Shown: piece after piece, positions 26,993 through 35,626 of the stretch
Position numbering within the stretch: position 1 is the first letter of the stretch
Layout: each line of letters begins with the position of its first letter
Assembly: GCF_001652915.1 (NCBI RefSeq)
Contig: NZ_BBQI01000132.1
Location: forward strand, 62,001-126,000
Direction of reading: 5' to 3'
Source of the DNA: Cupriavidus sp. D384
GTDB lineage: Bacteria; Pseudomonadota; Gammaproteobacteria; Burkholderiales; Burkholderiaceae
DNA: 64,000 nt
Notes under the pieces: generated by a model
Told to the model about the DNA's origin: nothing
Database searches by the model: none
What the model saw: only the letters and a program-made list of their open reading frames with translations
Made by a program: the position numbers and the translations under genes

Positions 26993-28246
26993 GTGAGCGA
27001 ACAAGACAAGCCGCAAGTGACGGCAGGAATGCGGGGTGCCTCATGGGACGCCCGGCTGATGGATCGTCCGTATCAGATGGTGCCCTATGCGCTGGGTACG
27101 GCCGATGGGCAGCGCACGCTCGGCTTCCTGTTCAGCCTCACCGGCAAGGAGAAGACGGTTGTATCCCTGATGCACCCGCGCGAAATGGCGATCACCCACT
27201 ATCTGGTGCCATTTGTGCTCGATGCCGGATGTGCCTGCTGGGTGCAGGGCCCGCGCTCGATCGGCAACGACCTGCGCCTGGAGCACGAGATCGCGCTGTT
27301 CGATGTCGCGGCCGGGATGACGCACCTGCGCGATCTTGGCTATGAAAAGATCGTGCTGCTCGGCAATTCGGGTGGCGCGGGCTTGTACACGTTCTATAAC
27401 CAGCAGTCGCTGACACCCCGTGAAATGCGGATCGCCCGGACACCGGGTGGTCGCCCGACAAACTTGGGTGAACTGCATATGCCGGAAGTCGATGCGTTCA
27501 TTCTGGTGTCGCCGCACCCGGGGCAGGGCAAGCTTCTGATGAGCGGCATTGACCCGTCGGTCACGGACGAAGACGATCCCATGCAGACGGATCCGACGCT
27601 TGATCCCTTCTCGAAGGCCAACGGGTTCGATGTGGCATCCGGCAAGGGTCGATACGCGTCCGAATTCGTCGAGCGATATCGCGTTGCCCAGACCGAGCGC
27701 GTGGCGCGCATCGATGCACGGGCCAAGGCCATGCTGCGGGCCAAGCAGGAGGCAAGGCAGCAGGTGAAGACTGGCGCGGCGACCGATGCAGACCGCCGGC
27801 TGGCGGCTCATGCGCCGATTTTCGAGGTCTGGCGTACCGATGCCGACCTGCGGTCATGGGACATCTCCCTGGACCCGTCCGACCGGAAGACCGGCTCGCT
27901 CTGGGGCAAGGATCCCTTTGTGTCCAACTGGGGCAGCGTGGGCTTCGGACGCGTCGTCACGCCGGAATCCTGGCTTTCCACCTGGTCGGGGCTGTCATCC
28001 AACGCGGCGCTGGAAAAGACGATCGGCACGCTGCATCAGCCCACGCTGCTGCTCGAATACACCGGCGATCAATGCACGTTCCCGGCGGATATCCAGGCCA
28101 TCTACAGCCAGATTCCGGCGGCGCGCAAGCAGCATATTCGCGTACGCGGCAACCATCACGGCATGGCGTTGAGCCGCGAGGAGGAGCCCGGGCAGCGCGT
28201 CGCCGGCCGTCATATCGTCGAATGGCTGCGCGAATCGATGGCCTGA
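26993..28246 (+). CDS. Alpha/beta-hydrolase, first gene of the catabolic operon
   Basis: 417 residues from a GTG at 26993 with AAGGAGA upstream. A nucleophile elbow LLGNSGGAGLY lies near residue 127, an acidic residue in LEYTGDQCTFP and a His in RGNHHGMAL: a full Ser-Asp-His set in the right order. It is longer than simple C-C hydrolases because of an inserted charged helical region (about residues 215-290). No signal peptide. It heads an operon with ligase, VOC protein, monooxygenase, thioesterase and maleate isomerase. From context it may hydrolyse the ring-cleavage product to give maleate; an ester or amide substrate is also possible. The fold is certain, the reaction is inferred. Confidence 0.75.
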   Translation: MSEQDKPQVTAGMRGASWDARLMDRPYQMVPYALGTADGQRTLGFLFSLTGKEKTVVSLMHPREMAITHYLVPFVLDAGCACWVQGPRSIGNDLRLEHEIALFDVAAGMTHLRDLGYEKIVLLGNSGGAGLYTFYNQQSLTPREMRIARTPGGRPTNLGELHMPEVDAFILVSPHPGQGKLLMSGIDPSVTDEDDPMQTDPTLDPFSKANGFDVASGKGRYASEFVERYRVAQTERVARIDARAKAMLRAKQEARQQVKTGAATDADRRLAAHAPIFEVWRTDADLRSWDISLDPSDRKTGSLWGKDPFVSNWGSVGFGRVVTPESWLSTWSGLSSNAALEKTIGTLHQPTLLLEYTGDQCTFPADIQAIYSQIPAARKQHIRVRGNHHGMALSREEEPGQRVAGRHIVEWLRESMA

Positions 28247-28287
28247 GCGCCAGCGCAGATCCAATATAAATACAGAGGTAGACAAAG

Positions 28288-29994
28288 ATGCTGCAACCCA
28301 CCCACGTACGCCCGTCCGTACTGCTAGACGGCGTGCGCTATCCCGATGAAGACCGTCTCCGCCGATATGTGGGCGAGGGCTACCTGACTGGCGAAACGTT
28401 GGTCGGCGCCTTCCGGCAATCGTTCCGCGACCACCATGACCGGCTGGCGCTGGTGGGACCGGAGGGCGAGTTCACCTATCAAGAGTTGGACGAGCAGACC
28501 GACCGTATCGGGGCGGCCCTGCTGGCGCTGGGCCTGCGGCCGCTCGATCGTGCGGTTTTTCAATGCGGGAACAGCAACGAGCTGCTGTTCGCATTTCTCG
28601 GCTGCCTGAAGGCCGGCATCATCCCGCTGTGTTCGCTTCAGGCATTCCGCAAGCTGGAAGCGGGTTACCTGGGCAACCTGTGCGAGGCGCGTCTGCATTT
28701 CGTGCAGGGAGACGACCCGAAGTTCGATGACGTGGCGTTTGCCGAGGAGATGCAGGCGGAAGTGCCGAGTCTTCAGTTCATCCTTCAGGCACGTGGTGAG
28801 CGTCGCGGACGAGCCGTACTGTTGGCGGACCTGATCCGCGACATGCCGCTGGCGCGTGCCCAGACGCTGTTGGCAGAAGTCAACCACGAGCCGTTTCAGG
28901 CAGCCGTCTTCCAGTTGTCCGGGGGCACCACCGGTGTGCCGAAGATCATCCCGCGCTTTCAGAACGAGTATCTGTACAACATGCGCGCAGTGGCCGCATG
29001 CAACGGATACACCGCCGACGATGTGTTGTTCTTCCCGACGCCTTACATGCATAACCTCAACATGGGCTGCTTCTTCGGTCCGTTCCTGTTGAGTGGCGCG
29101 AAGGTGACGGTGGCTCCGGATATCGGCGAGGACACGCTGCAGTCCCTGGTTCGCAACTACGAACCGACCTGGTTCGGCGTTGCCGGACCGATCCTGAATC
29201 GCATCGCGCCGGAACTGCTGCGCGGCACCGCCTCGGACAAGGCGCGGCGCAACTTCATTGCACCGAAGAACGCTGCCAACCTGACGCGCCTGACCGGCTC
29301 GCCGACCCATCATATTTTTGGCATGACCGAAGGCGTGATCATGTTCACGCGCCCGGGAGACCCCACGGAGATTCGCGATCAATCGATTGGATACCCGGTA
29401 TCCGATGCCGACGAAGTGCGTCTTGTCTATCCCGGCACCGAAGACGCCGTGGCTGACGGCGAGGTTGGTGAAGCATTGTTCCGCGGGCCTTACACCATCC
29501 GCGGCTATTACAAGTCCGAGAAGGAAGATGTCACGCGCTTTACGCCCGACGGCTTCTACCGCTCCGGCGATCTGATGTCCGCCCAGGTGGTGGATGGCAA
29601 GCGCTATTACTTCTTCCGCGGCCGGATCAAGGATGTTGTCGACCGCGGCGGTGAAAAGATCAATGCGGAAGAGCTGGAAAACGTCATCAACCAGCACCCG
29701 GCGATCCTGGCGTCAGCGGTTGTTGGCATGCCCGACAAGGTCTATGGAGAGCGTGTCTGCGCGTTCGTGCTGCTCAAGCCCGCAGCGGCGGCCTCGGGCC
29801 TGACGCTGCCCGAACTGACCCAATACCTTCAGGACGCCGGCCTGGCCAAGTTCAAGTGGCCCGAGCGGCTGGAAATCATCCCCGAATTCCCGCTGACGGC
29901 ATCGGGCAAGCTCAGCAAGGTTCTGCTGCGTGACCGCATCGTCCAGATGCTGCGCACCGAAGCGGACAAAGACAGTGTTCACCAAGCAAAGTGA
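28288..29994 (+). CDS. Aryl acid-CoA ligase (AMP-forming, DhbE/salicylate-CoA-ligase-like)
   Basis: 568 residues. Adenylate-forming motifs are clear: P-loop-like QLSGGTTGVPKIIP near residue 209, FGMTEG, YRSGDLMS, GRIKDVVDRGGEKINAEELE, and the catalytic Lys region TASGKLSKVLLRD near 540. The N-terminal part resembles 2,3-dihydroxybenzoate-AMP ligases, the subfamily that also contains salicylate-CoA ligases of the gentisate route. It should activate an aromatic acid to its CoA thioester using ATP. No carrier-protein domain or siderophore gene is nearby, which favours catabolism. It lies 41 bp after the hydrolase gene. The exact acid is unknown. Confidence 0.85.
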   Translation: MLQPTHVRPSVLLDGVRYPDEDRLRRYVGEGYLTGETLVGAFRQSFRDHHDRLALVGPEGEFTYQELDEQTDRIGAALLALGLRPLDRAVFQCGNSNELLFAFLGCLKAGIIPLCSLQAFRKLEAGYLGNLCEARLHFVQGDDPKFDDVAFAEEMQAEVPSLQFILQARGERRGRAVLLADLIRDMPLARAQTLLAEVNHEPFQAAVFQLSGGTTGVPKIIPRFQNEYLYNMRAVAACNGYTADDVLFFPTPYMHNLNMGCFFGPFLLSGAKVTVAPDIGEDTLQSLVRNYEPTWFGVAGPILNRIAPELLRGTASDKARRNFIAPKNAANLTRLTGSPTHHIFGMTEGVIMFTRPGDPTEIRDQSIGYPVSDADEVRLVYPGTEDAVADGEVGEALFRGPYTIRGYYKSEKEDVTRFTPDGFYRSGDLMSAQVVDGKRYYFFRGRIKDVVDRGGEKINAEELENVINQHPAILASAVVGMPDKVYGERVCAFVLLKPAAAASGLTLPELTQYLQDAGLAKFKWPERLEIIPEFPLTASGKLSKVLLRDRIVQMLRTEADKDSVHQAK

Positions 29995-30007
29995 AGAAGG
30001 AAGAGAC

Positions 30008-30886
30008 ATGAACCCATCCACGCAAGGCGCCCACGCCAATGTGCCCGTCGTTGCACTGCACGGCGTTCACCATACCGCCCGGCCTACCTGGAAACTCGCA
30101 GAAACGGTGCATTTCTATCGCGATCTGCTCGGCCTGCCGCTCGTTCATGCGATTTCGGCGAAAGGTTGGGGTCCCGACAATCACGCGGACTTCCTGCACT
30201 TTTTTTTCGATAGCGGCAATGGCAGCACGATTGCCTTCTTCTACTACATCGGTACCGAGCGGCCCGACTGGCTGACCGTGCGCGAGCACTACCAGGACCG
30301 CGCCACGCACACCGCATGGCGGGTGCGCGACGAAGCGGAACTGCTGCAGTGGCGCCAGCGCGTGGAGGCGGTGGGCATTCCGCTGCGCTACCAGATTCGC
30401 CACGAGGTCATCGAGTCGATCTACTTCAACGATCCGAATGGCTACCCGATCGAAATCACCTGGCAGGTGCGCCCGTTCAGCGAAGCTGACAGGCAGGACG
30501 CGGCGTTCACGATCGATTCCGCCATTGAGCTGGAACGTGCGCGCGAGACGGGCGCAGCGTTTGCATCGATCGAACCCGTCTGGCAGCGCAAGGCCGAACG
30601 TATCGAGCGGGCCGTGCCGAGCGCCGGGAAGGCATCGGTCTACGTACTGGATGTGCCCGAGTTCGCACCCTTGATCGACGTGGCGCGCAAGACCGATGGC
30701 TACCAGACCACGGCACTTGGCAATGGCTACGTGCGCATCGACGGAAACCCGACGTTGCAGTTCCGACGCAAGGAACTTGGCTTCAAGCCCGCAGTCTGGT
30801 ATGGCGCCTTGACGGGCGGGTTGGCCGGTAGCATCCGTCAGTTCGATATGGATGCGCTGGTGGTGGCTCCGGGAGATGCGCAATGA
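30008..30886 (+). CDS. VOC-superfamily protein, putative ring-cleavage dioxygenase
   Basis: 292 residues from the ATG at 30008 (GGAAGAG upstream). The N-terminal ~155 residues are a VOC/glyoxalase fold with a candidate metal triad: His22 (GVHHTARP), His101 (ATHTAWRV) and Glu149 (YPIEITW), the His-His-Glu pattern of type I extradiol dioxygenases. The last ~90 residues are not recognised; they may be a degenerate second VOC unit. It overlaps the next gene by 4 bp (ATGA). In this operon it is the only candidate for ring opening, as there is no cupin-type gentisate dioxygenase. Glyoxalase or isomerase activity remains possible. Confidence 0.7.
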   Translation: MNPSTQGAHANVPVVALHGVHHTARPTWKLAETVHFYRDLLGLPLVHAISAKGWGPDNHADFLHFFFDSGNGSTIAFFYYIGTERPDWLTVREHYQDRATHTAWRVRDEAELLQWRQRVEAVGIPLRYQIRHEVIESIYFNDPNGYPIEITWQVRPFSEADRQDAAFTIDSAIELERARETGAAFASIEPVWQRKAERIERAVPSAGKASVYVLDVPEFAPLIDVARKTDGYQTTALGNGYVRIDGNPTLQFRRKELGFKPAVWYGALTGGLAGSIRQFDMDALVVAPGDAQ

Positions 30887-32043
30887 AGGTGGCGATCATT
30901 GGCGGCGGCCCGTCGGGGCTGTTCCTGTCGATCCTGCTGAAGGAGCGGATGGCGCAGGTCGACATCGATGTATTCGAGCAGAATCCGGAGGATGCGACGT
31001 TCGGATTCGGCGTGGTCCTGGCCGATACCGGTCTGTCGAATCTACGGTCGGCTTCACCGGTTGTGGTCGACCGGCTGGCGAAGGTCATGCGTTTCAACGA
31101 CCAACATTCGATCGTCAGCCATGAGCACCCCATCGTCATGAAGAAGCCGGGTGCTGGCGGCGGTGCCATTCCGCGCATCAGCCTGCTGTCTGTGCTGCAG
31201 GAGCGCGCAAAGGAACTGGGTGTACGGGTGACGTACAACAAGCGTATTGCCAATTTCGATGCGCTCGATGCCGACCTGGTTGTCGGGGCGGACGGCATCG
31301 GCTCCCAATTGCGTACTGCCAACGAGGCTGCCTTCGGCACGACGCGCCGCACGCTGACGAATCATTTCGCCTGGTTTGGTGTGGCAAAACCCTTTGCGAG
31401 CCCGGCCCTGGTGTTTCGCAAGTACGAGGGGGGCTACTTTGTCGCCCATTACTACCCTTACTCGGATTCCATGAGCACGTTCGTGGCCGAGTGCGACCAT
31501 CGGACCTGGGTCGACTTTGGCATGGAGGAGATGAGCGCGGAAGCGCGACAAGCCCTCTTTGAGACGGTATTTGCGCCGGAGTTGGCCGGGCACGGTCTGG
31601 TCTCGAACAACTCGATCTGGAGGCAGTTTCCGGTCATCCTCAATGCGAACTGGCATGTCGGCAAGCAGGTGCTGATCGGCGATGCATTGACCAGCGCGCA
31701 TTTCTCGATTGGATCGGGCACCCGGATTGCCATGGAGGATGCCATGGCGTTGGCGGACGCCATCGTGGCCCACCCGGACAGCGTTCCGGCGGCGCTTGAG
31801 CAGTACGAAGCCGTGCGCAAGCCGGAAAAGGCCAAGCTGATCAGTGCCTCCGAGGCTTCGTACAACTGGTATGAGCGTATCCGCGAGTGGATGGAGCTTC
31901 CCACCCCGCACGAATTCGTGTTTCGCTTCATGACGCGTACCGGTCGCGTTGACGCGGAACGTCTGCGCGCGCAGTTCCCGGCGCTGATGGCCGAGCTGGC
32001 CGCAGGCGGCGTGACAGCCGTGGCCGCTGAAGGCCAGCCATGA
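30883..32043 (+). CDS. FAD-dependent monooxygenase of the aryl-CoA hydroxylase type
   Basis: 386 residues. An N-terminal FAD-binding Rossmann motif IIGGGPSGL, a middle GADGIGSQLR motif and a C-terminal flavin-contact LIGDALTSAHFSIGSGTRIA mark a class A flavoprotein monooxygenase. The segments DATFGFGVVLADTGL and ASEASYNWYERI are characteristic of the salicylyl-CoA 5-hydroxylase / 2-aminobenzoyl-CoA monooxygenase group, not of free-acid hydroxylases. With the ligase upstream and a thioesterase 4 bp overlapping downstream, it probably hydroxylates an aromatic-CoA thioester using NAD(P)H and O2. The position and substrate (salicylyl-CoA, anthraniloyl-CoA or a heteroaromatic analogue) cannot be read from sequence alone. 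Confidence 0.82.
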   Translation: MKVAIIGGGPSGLFLSILLKERMAQVDIDVFEQNPEDATFGFGVVLADTGLSNLRSASPVVVDRLAKVMRFNDQHSIVSHEHPIVMKKPGAGGGAIPRISLLSVLQERAKELGVRVTYNKRIANFDALDADLVVGADGIGSQLRTANEAAFGTTRRTLTNHFAWFGVAKPFASPALVFRKYEGGYFVAHYYPYSDSMSTFVAECDHRTWVDFGMEEMSAEARQALFETVFAPELAGHGLVSNNSIWRQFPVILNANWHVGKQVLIGDALTSAHFSIGSGTRIAMEDAMALADAIVAHPDSVPAALEQYEAVRKPEKAKLISASEASYNWYERIREWMELPTPHEFVFRFMTRTGRVDAERLRAQFPALMAELAAGGVTAVAAEGQP

Positions 32044-32489
32044 TTCGCGCCACGGAGTACGTGCTGAGCGAAAGCCCGTTCGTGGTGCGGCGTACCGCGC
32101 GATGGGGCGATTGTGATCCGGCTGGCGTCGTCTATACCGGCCGCTTCACCGATTACCTGCTCGGTGCGGTCGGACTCTACACCGCGCACATGGCGGGCGG
32201 CGAGGGCAGGCTGGGCGAGGTTCACGGCGTCGGGACGCCATGCAAGGCCATGAGTTTCGAGTTCATCGGCACGCTTTGGCCGGGCGACGTGATCGATATC
32301 ACATGCAGCGTCGAAGCAATCCGGACCAAGTCGTTCGATATCCGCTGCGTGGCACGCCGGCCTGACGGCGCCCTGGTCTTCGACGCCATGTTCTCGCCGA
32401 TCTGCGTGCGTCTTGACCGGCGCGAAGGCACCCCAATTCCCGACTCGCTGCGCGCCGTGCTCGATCGCTTCCTGTCGCCAGCGCCCTGA
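32040..32489 (+). CDS. Hotdog-fold acyl-CoA thioesterase (4HBT-like)
   Basis: 149 residues. The start overlaps the monooxygenase stop (ATGA), so translation is probably coupled. The 4-hydroxybenzoyl-CoA-thioesterase-type signature RWGDCDPAGVVYTGRFTDY lies near residues 21-39, with the acidic catalytic residue in GDCDPAG. No signal peptide. Directly after an aryl-CoA hydroxylase, it most likely releases the hydroxylated acid from CoA, as a gentisyl-CoA thioesterase does in the CoA-dependent salicylate pathway. Confidence 0.82.
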   Translation: MIRATEYVLSESPFVVRRTARWGDCDPAGVVYTGRFTDYLLGAVGLYTAHMAGGEGRLGEVHGVGTPCKAMSFEFIGTLWPGDVIDITCSVEAIRTKSFDIRCVARRPDGALVFDAMFSPICVRLDRREGTPIPDSLRAVLDRFLSPAP

Positions 32490-32509
32490 ATCGTTTCCTG
32501 GAAATATCA

Positions 32510-33268
32510 ATGTCGAAGTATCGAATCGGGCAAATCGTGCCCAGCTCCAACATCACGATGGAGCGTGAAGTCCCTGCCATCTTCCATGCCCGCATGCAGG
32601 TGCTACCCGAGCAATTCAGTTTCCATGCGAGCCGCGTGCGCATGCACAGGGTGGTGGCAGAGGAGCTGGAGAGGATGAACCGGGACATGGGGCGTTGTGC
32701 ACTTGAGCTGGCCGACGCACGCGTGGACGTCATGAGCACGGCGTGCCTGGTGGCCACCATGTGCATGGGCAAGGGTTACCACCGCCAGGTCATTGAAGAA
32801 CTCGGTGCCGCCATTGGCGATGCCCCATATCGTCCGCAGATCATGACGTCGGCCGGTGCGCTGGTCGAGGAACTGAAGGAATTCGGCGCCCGCCGCATTT
32901 CGCTGATGGCGCCCTACAGCGACGCCCTGACGAAAACCGTCGTCGAGTACATCGAGCACGAAGGCATCGAAGTAAAGGATGTGATCAATTTCTCGATCCT
33001 CGACAACCTCGAGGTCGGCGAGCGGGATCCGCTGCAACTGATCGAAGACGTGAAGCGTCTGGACACCAAGGGTGTCGACACCGTGGTCCTGTCCGCCTGC
33101 GTGCAGATGCCGTCGTTGGCTGCGCTCGAACCCGCGCAACAGGCCCTGGGCATTCCGGTGACGTCGACAGCCGCCTGTACCGTACGGCAGATGCTGCGCA
33201 GGCTTGGGCTGGAGGCCAAGGCACCGGGCGCAGGCGCTTACCTGGGCAGCCAGACCGGACTGCGCTGA
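32510..33268 (+). CDS. Maleate cis-trans isomerase
   Basis: The product has 252 residues, the usual length. It belongs to the Asp/Glu racemase superfamily and shows the maleate-isomerase pattern: VPSSNITMEREVPA, then Cys79 in MSTACLVATMC, and Cys197 in LSACVQMPSL. These match the two catalytic cysteines (about 76 and 194) of characterised maleate isomerases. It converts maleate to fumarate without cofactors, feeding the TCA cycle. Its presence indicates that the pathway encoded here ends in maleate, which is typical of maleylpyruvate hydrolysis or of maleamate routes; no amidase gene is present. It lies 20 bp after the thioesterase gene. Confidence 0.9.
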   Translation: MSKYRIGQIVPSSNITMEREVPAIFHARMQVLPEQFSFHASRVRMHRVVAEELERMNRDMGRCALELADARVDVMSTACLVATMCMGKGYHRQVIEELGAAIGDAPYRPQIMTSAGALVEELKEFGARRISLMAPYSDALTKTVVEYIEHEGIEVKDVINFSILDNLEVGERDPLQLIEDVKRLDTKGVDTVVLSACVQMPSLAALEPAQQALGIPVTSTAACTVRQMLRRLGLEAKAPGAGAYLGSQTGLR

Positions 33269-33332
33269 GCAGCCGCCCATCCACAAGGCGACCGCTCACG
33301 GAAGGCGGCGCCACGATCACGGAGACCCTGAT

Positions 33333-34580
33333 ATGCAAGACGCCCCCCAAGTATTGCCCCGTGCTGCCGGCTGGATCTACGTCAGCGTGATCCTCGGTGC
33401 CGCTCTCGGCATGCTGGCCGGATACGCCCCCCTGTTCAATGCGACCGCTGGCGTCTTCGTGAGGCCGCTGGCCGCGGAGTTCGGCTGGGGCCGGTCGCAG
33501 GCGTCACTGTCGTATGCGGCGTCGATGTTCGGGCTGGCCGTTGTCAGTCCTATCGTCGGCGCCATGATGGACCGGTTCGGCATTCGTCGCGTCATCGTGT
33601 GTTCGGCAATCGTCTTCGGCCTGTCCACGGCCGCGATGTCACTGCAGAACGGCAGCATGCTGATGTGGGTGGCGCTTTCCGTCGTTGTCGGCGTGTCGGG
33701 TGCGGCCACCTCGGTGCTGGGCTACCTTGCCGTGCTGCCCCAGTGGTTCGATCGTCGTCTGGGCCTCGCGCTGGGCATGGCCATGTGCGGCCTGGGCGCT
33801 GGTACCGTCATTCTGCCGATGACGGCGCAGTTTCTTGTCACGACGTTTGGGTGGCGTACCGCTTACGTCGGTCTGGGTGTCGGGTCGGTCGTGCTGTCGC
33901 TGGCAGCCTGCGGGTTGCTACGGGAGCGGTTCTCCGGTGCGCGTCGGGCAAAGCACGCGCGCGAAGGTGTGGCACTGGGTGTAGCACTGCGTAGCTATCG
34001 CCTCTGGGCGATCTGGCTGGTGTTCGTACTGAGTTCGGCGGCCACGTTGTCCCTGGGGCCGCATCTGCCATCGCTCTTTGCGGATCGTGGCTTCGATGCG
34101 GCCATGGCTGCGCGGAGCGCCTCGATGGTCGGAGTGGGGCTCCTCGTCGGGCGGCTGCTTACGGGGTTGCTGATCGACAAGATCCATGCGCCACTGGTGG
34201 CAAGCGTCTTTTTCGTCGGCGGCGCCATCGGGGTATTCGTGTTGCGCGGAACGCATGACTACACCGCGCTGCTGGTGGCGACGACCCTTATCGGCCTGAC
34301 CATCGGCGCAGAAGGGGACCTGATCTCCTACCTGGTGCGGTCGTACTTCGGCCTCGCTTCGTTCGGTTCACTGTTCGGCATCGCCTTTTCTGGCTACGGG
34401 CTCGGTGCGGTCATTGGCCCGATCGGGCTGGGCGCGTGGTTCGACCGGCATGGCAGCTACGACGTCCCGCTGCTGGTCCTGCCGTGCATGCTGCTGGCCG
34501 CTGCCGCGCTGGTGCTGTCGCTCGGGCGCTACAGGGTCGGCGCGGAAGAGCAGGGCGTAACGGCAGTGGCGTCTGCCTAG
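33333..34580 (+). CDS. MFS transporter, likely carboxylate importer of the operon
   Basis: 415 residues from ATG 33333 (GGAGACC upstream); the open frame starts earlier inside the isomerase gene. About 12 membrane segments with the MFS loop motif GAMMDRFGIRRV between segments 2 and 3. The type resembles monocarboxylate/oxalate-formate antiporter-like carriers (MCT-like MFS). It is the last gene of the operon, 64 bp after the isomerase, so it probably imports the aromatic acid or exports a by-product. Confidence 0.82.
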   Translation: MQDAPQVLPRAAGWIYVSVILGAALGMLAGYAPLFNATAGVFVRPLAAEFGWGRSQASLSYAASMFGLAVVSPIVGAMMDRFGIRRVIVCSAIVFGLSTAAMSLQNGSMLMWVALSVVVGVSGAATSVLGYLAVLPQWFDRRLGLALGMAMCGLGAGTVILPMTAQFLVTTFGWRTAYVGLGVGSVVLSLAACGLLRERFSGARRAKHAREGVALGVALRSYRLWAIWLVFVLSSAATLSLGPHLPSLFADRGFDAAMAARSASMVGVGLLVGRLLTGLLIDKIHAPLVASVFFVGGAIGVFVLRGTHDYTALLVATTLIGLTIGAEGDLISYLVRSYFGLASFGSLFGIAFSGYGLGAVIGPIGLGAWFDRHGSYDVPLLVLPCMLLAAAALVLSLGRYRVGAEEQGVTAVASA

Positions 34581-34619
34581 GACCACACGGAGGATGGCAT
34601 CCGGGGCGATCGGCGATAG

Positions 34620-34638
34620 AATTGGCATACCACCAATT
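34620..34638. promoter_or_regulatory. Operator-like palindrome before the TetR gene
   Basis: AATTGG-N7-CCAATT, a perfect 6-bp inverted repeat 27 bp before the regulator ATG. It has the same 7-nt spacer as the four island operators but a different arm sequence, so it may bind another protein or be a weak autoregulatory site. Confidence 0.4.
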
Positions 34639-34665
34639 TCCAGTCGGTCTGATCGTCCAACGCCC

Positions 34666-35472
34666 ATGCCTGCCGCCCGCAAGTCGCCTGCTGCCAAGGT
34701 TGCCGTACAGCCCACGCCCAATCCCGCGCCGCGCCGCCGCGGCCGGCCGCCAAAAACGGAGTCTCCGATTGGCGCCGAGCCCATGCTCAGCCGCACGACG
34801 ATCCTGCAGCATGCGATCAAGCTGACAAAGACCGTGCCGCTGGACCAGATCTCCATGGTTCAGCTTGCCAAGGATTTTGGCGTGGCACCGGGGCTGATCC
34901 ACTATTACCTGGGCGGCCGCGATCAGCTCGTGTCAGGTGTACTGAACGATTACTATCGCCAGCGCACCCTTCGCATCCCGCCGCTGACTGGCGACTGGCG
35001 CGCGGACGTTGAGCGCATCGCACGGCTCAGTTTCCAGGTGGCAGTGGAAAACCCTGGCGTCAGCAACTATGTGGCGTCGCATAACCGGTACCGCCTGTTT
35101 CAGGATGTTCAGCCGGGTGAAACCGACTATGGCCTGGAGTTCTTCAACCGGATGACGTCGGCCATCATGCAGGGCGGGTTTTCTGCCGAGCAGGTTGCCT
35201 TGGGCTACCACTTGCTGGCGCAGTACCTCGTCGCGGCGAGCATGGCCGAAGCCTCGCGCCAACTGCCTGCCTATCACCAGGCCTTTATCCAGAACAAGCT
35301 GGATTCGGTTTCGGCCGAGCAGTATCCCGGTGCCCGCTTTGTCAGCCGGTCGTTTTCCCAGCTGTCCTCCGATACTGCCTTCGAAGAAGGCCTGCGCATT
35401 ACGCTCGATGGCATCGAGGCCTGGCAGCGTGACGCAAAACCCGTGAAGAAGAAAAGCGCGCGTTCTGCATAA
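34666..35472 (+). CDS. TetR-family regulator of the catabolic island
   Basis: 268 residues from ATG 34666. A basic Pro-rich tail (about residues 1-40, PRRRGRPPKTES) precedes the TetR helix-turn-helix (about 43-90: TTILQHAIKLTK, SMVQLAKDFGVAPGLIHYYLGGRDQLV). The remaining helices form the ligand-binding and dimer part; the C-terminal tail is Lys-rich. It sits between the two operator-bearing transcription units and is the only regulator inside the island, so it is the natural candidate for binding TTATTTGA-N7-TCAAATAA. The inducer would be the aromatic acid or its CoA ester. Its own promoter lacks that site. Confidence 0.85.
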   Translation: MPAARKSPAAKVAVQPTPNPAPRRRGRPPKTESPIGAEPMLSRTTILQHAIKLTKTVPLDQISMVQLAKDFGVAPGLIHYYLGGRDQLVSGVLNDYYRQRTLRIPPLTGDWRADVERIARLSFQVAVENPGVSNYVASHNRYRLFQDVQPGETDYGLEFFNRMTSAIMQGGFSAEQVALGYHLLAQYLVAASMAEASRQLPAYHQAFIQNKLDSVSAEQYPGARFVSRSFSQLSSDTAFEEGLRITLDGIEAWQRDAKPVKKKSARSA

Positions 35473-35525
35473 GCCGGCAGGGCGCGGTGATCGCCCTCCG
35501 ACGCCTGCCTGCTAGTGGTATCTAC

Positions 35526-35548
35526 TTATTTGAGATGCAGTCAATAAA
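35526..35548. promoter_or_regulatory. Island operator copy C (degenerate right arm)
   Basis: TTATTTGA-N7-TCAATAAA; the right arm differs from the consensus at two bases. Its centre is 33 bp (about three helical turns) from that of the perfect copy D, so two dimers could bind on one face of the DNA. Confidence 0.6.
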
Positions 35549-35558
35549 ACTACAATCA

Positions 35559-35581
35559 TTATTTGACTGTATATCAAATAA
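35559..35581. promoter_or_regulatory. Island operator copy D (perfect)
   Basis: TTATTTGA-N7-TCAAATAA with spacer CTGTATA, ending 45 bp before the ATG of the Bug receptor gene at 35627. Identical arms to copy B. Confidence 0.8.
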
Positions 35582-35626
35582 GTGCCGCGACGATGGGGTC
35601 GCCGGTACGCCAGACGTGGAGACATC

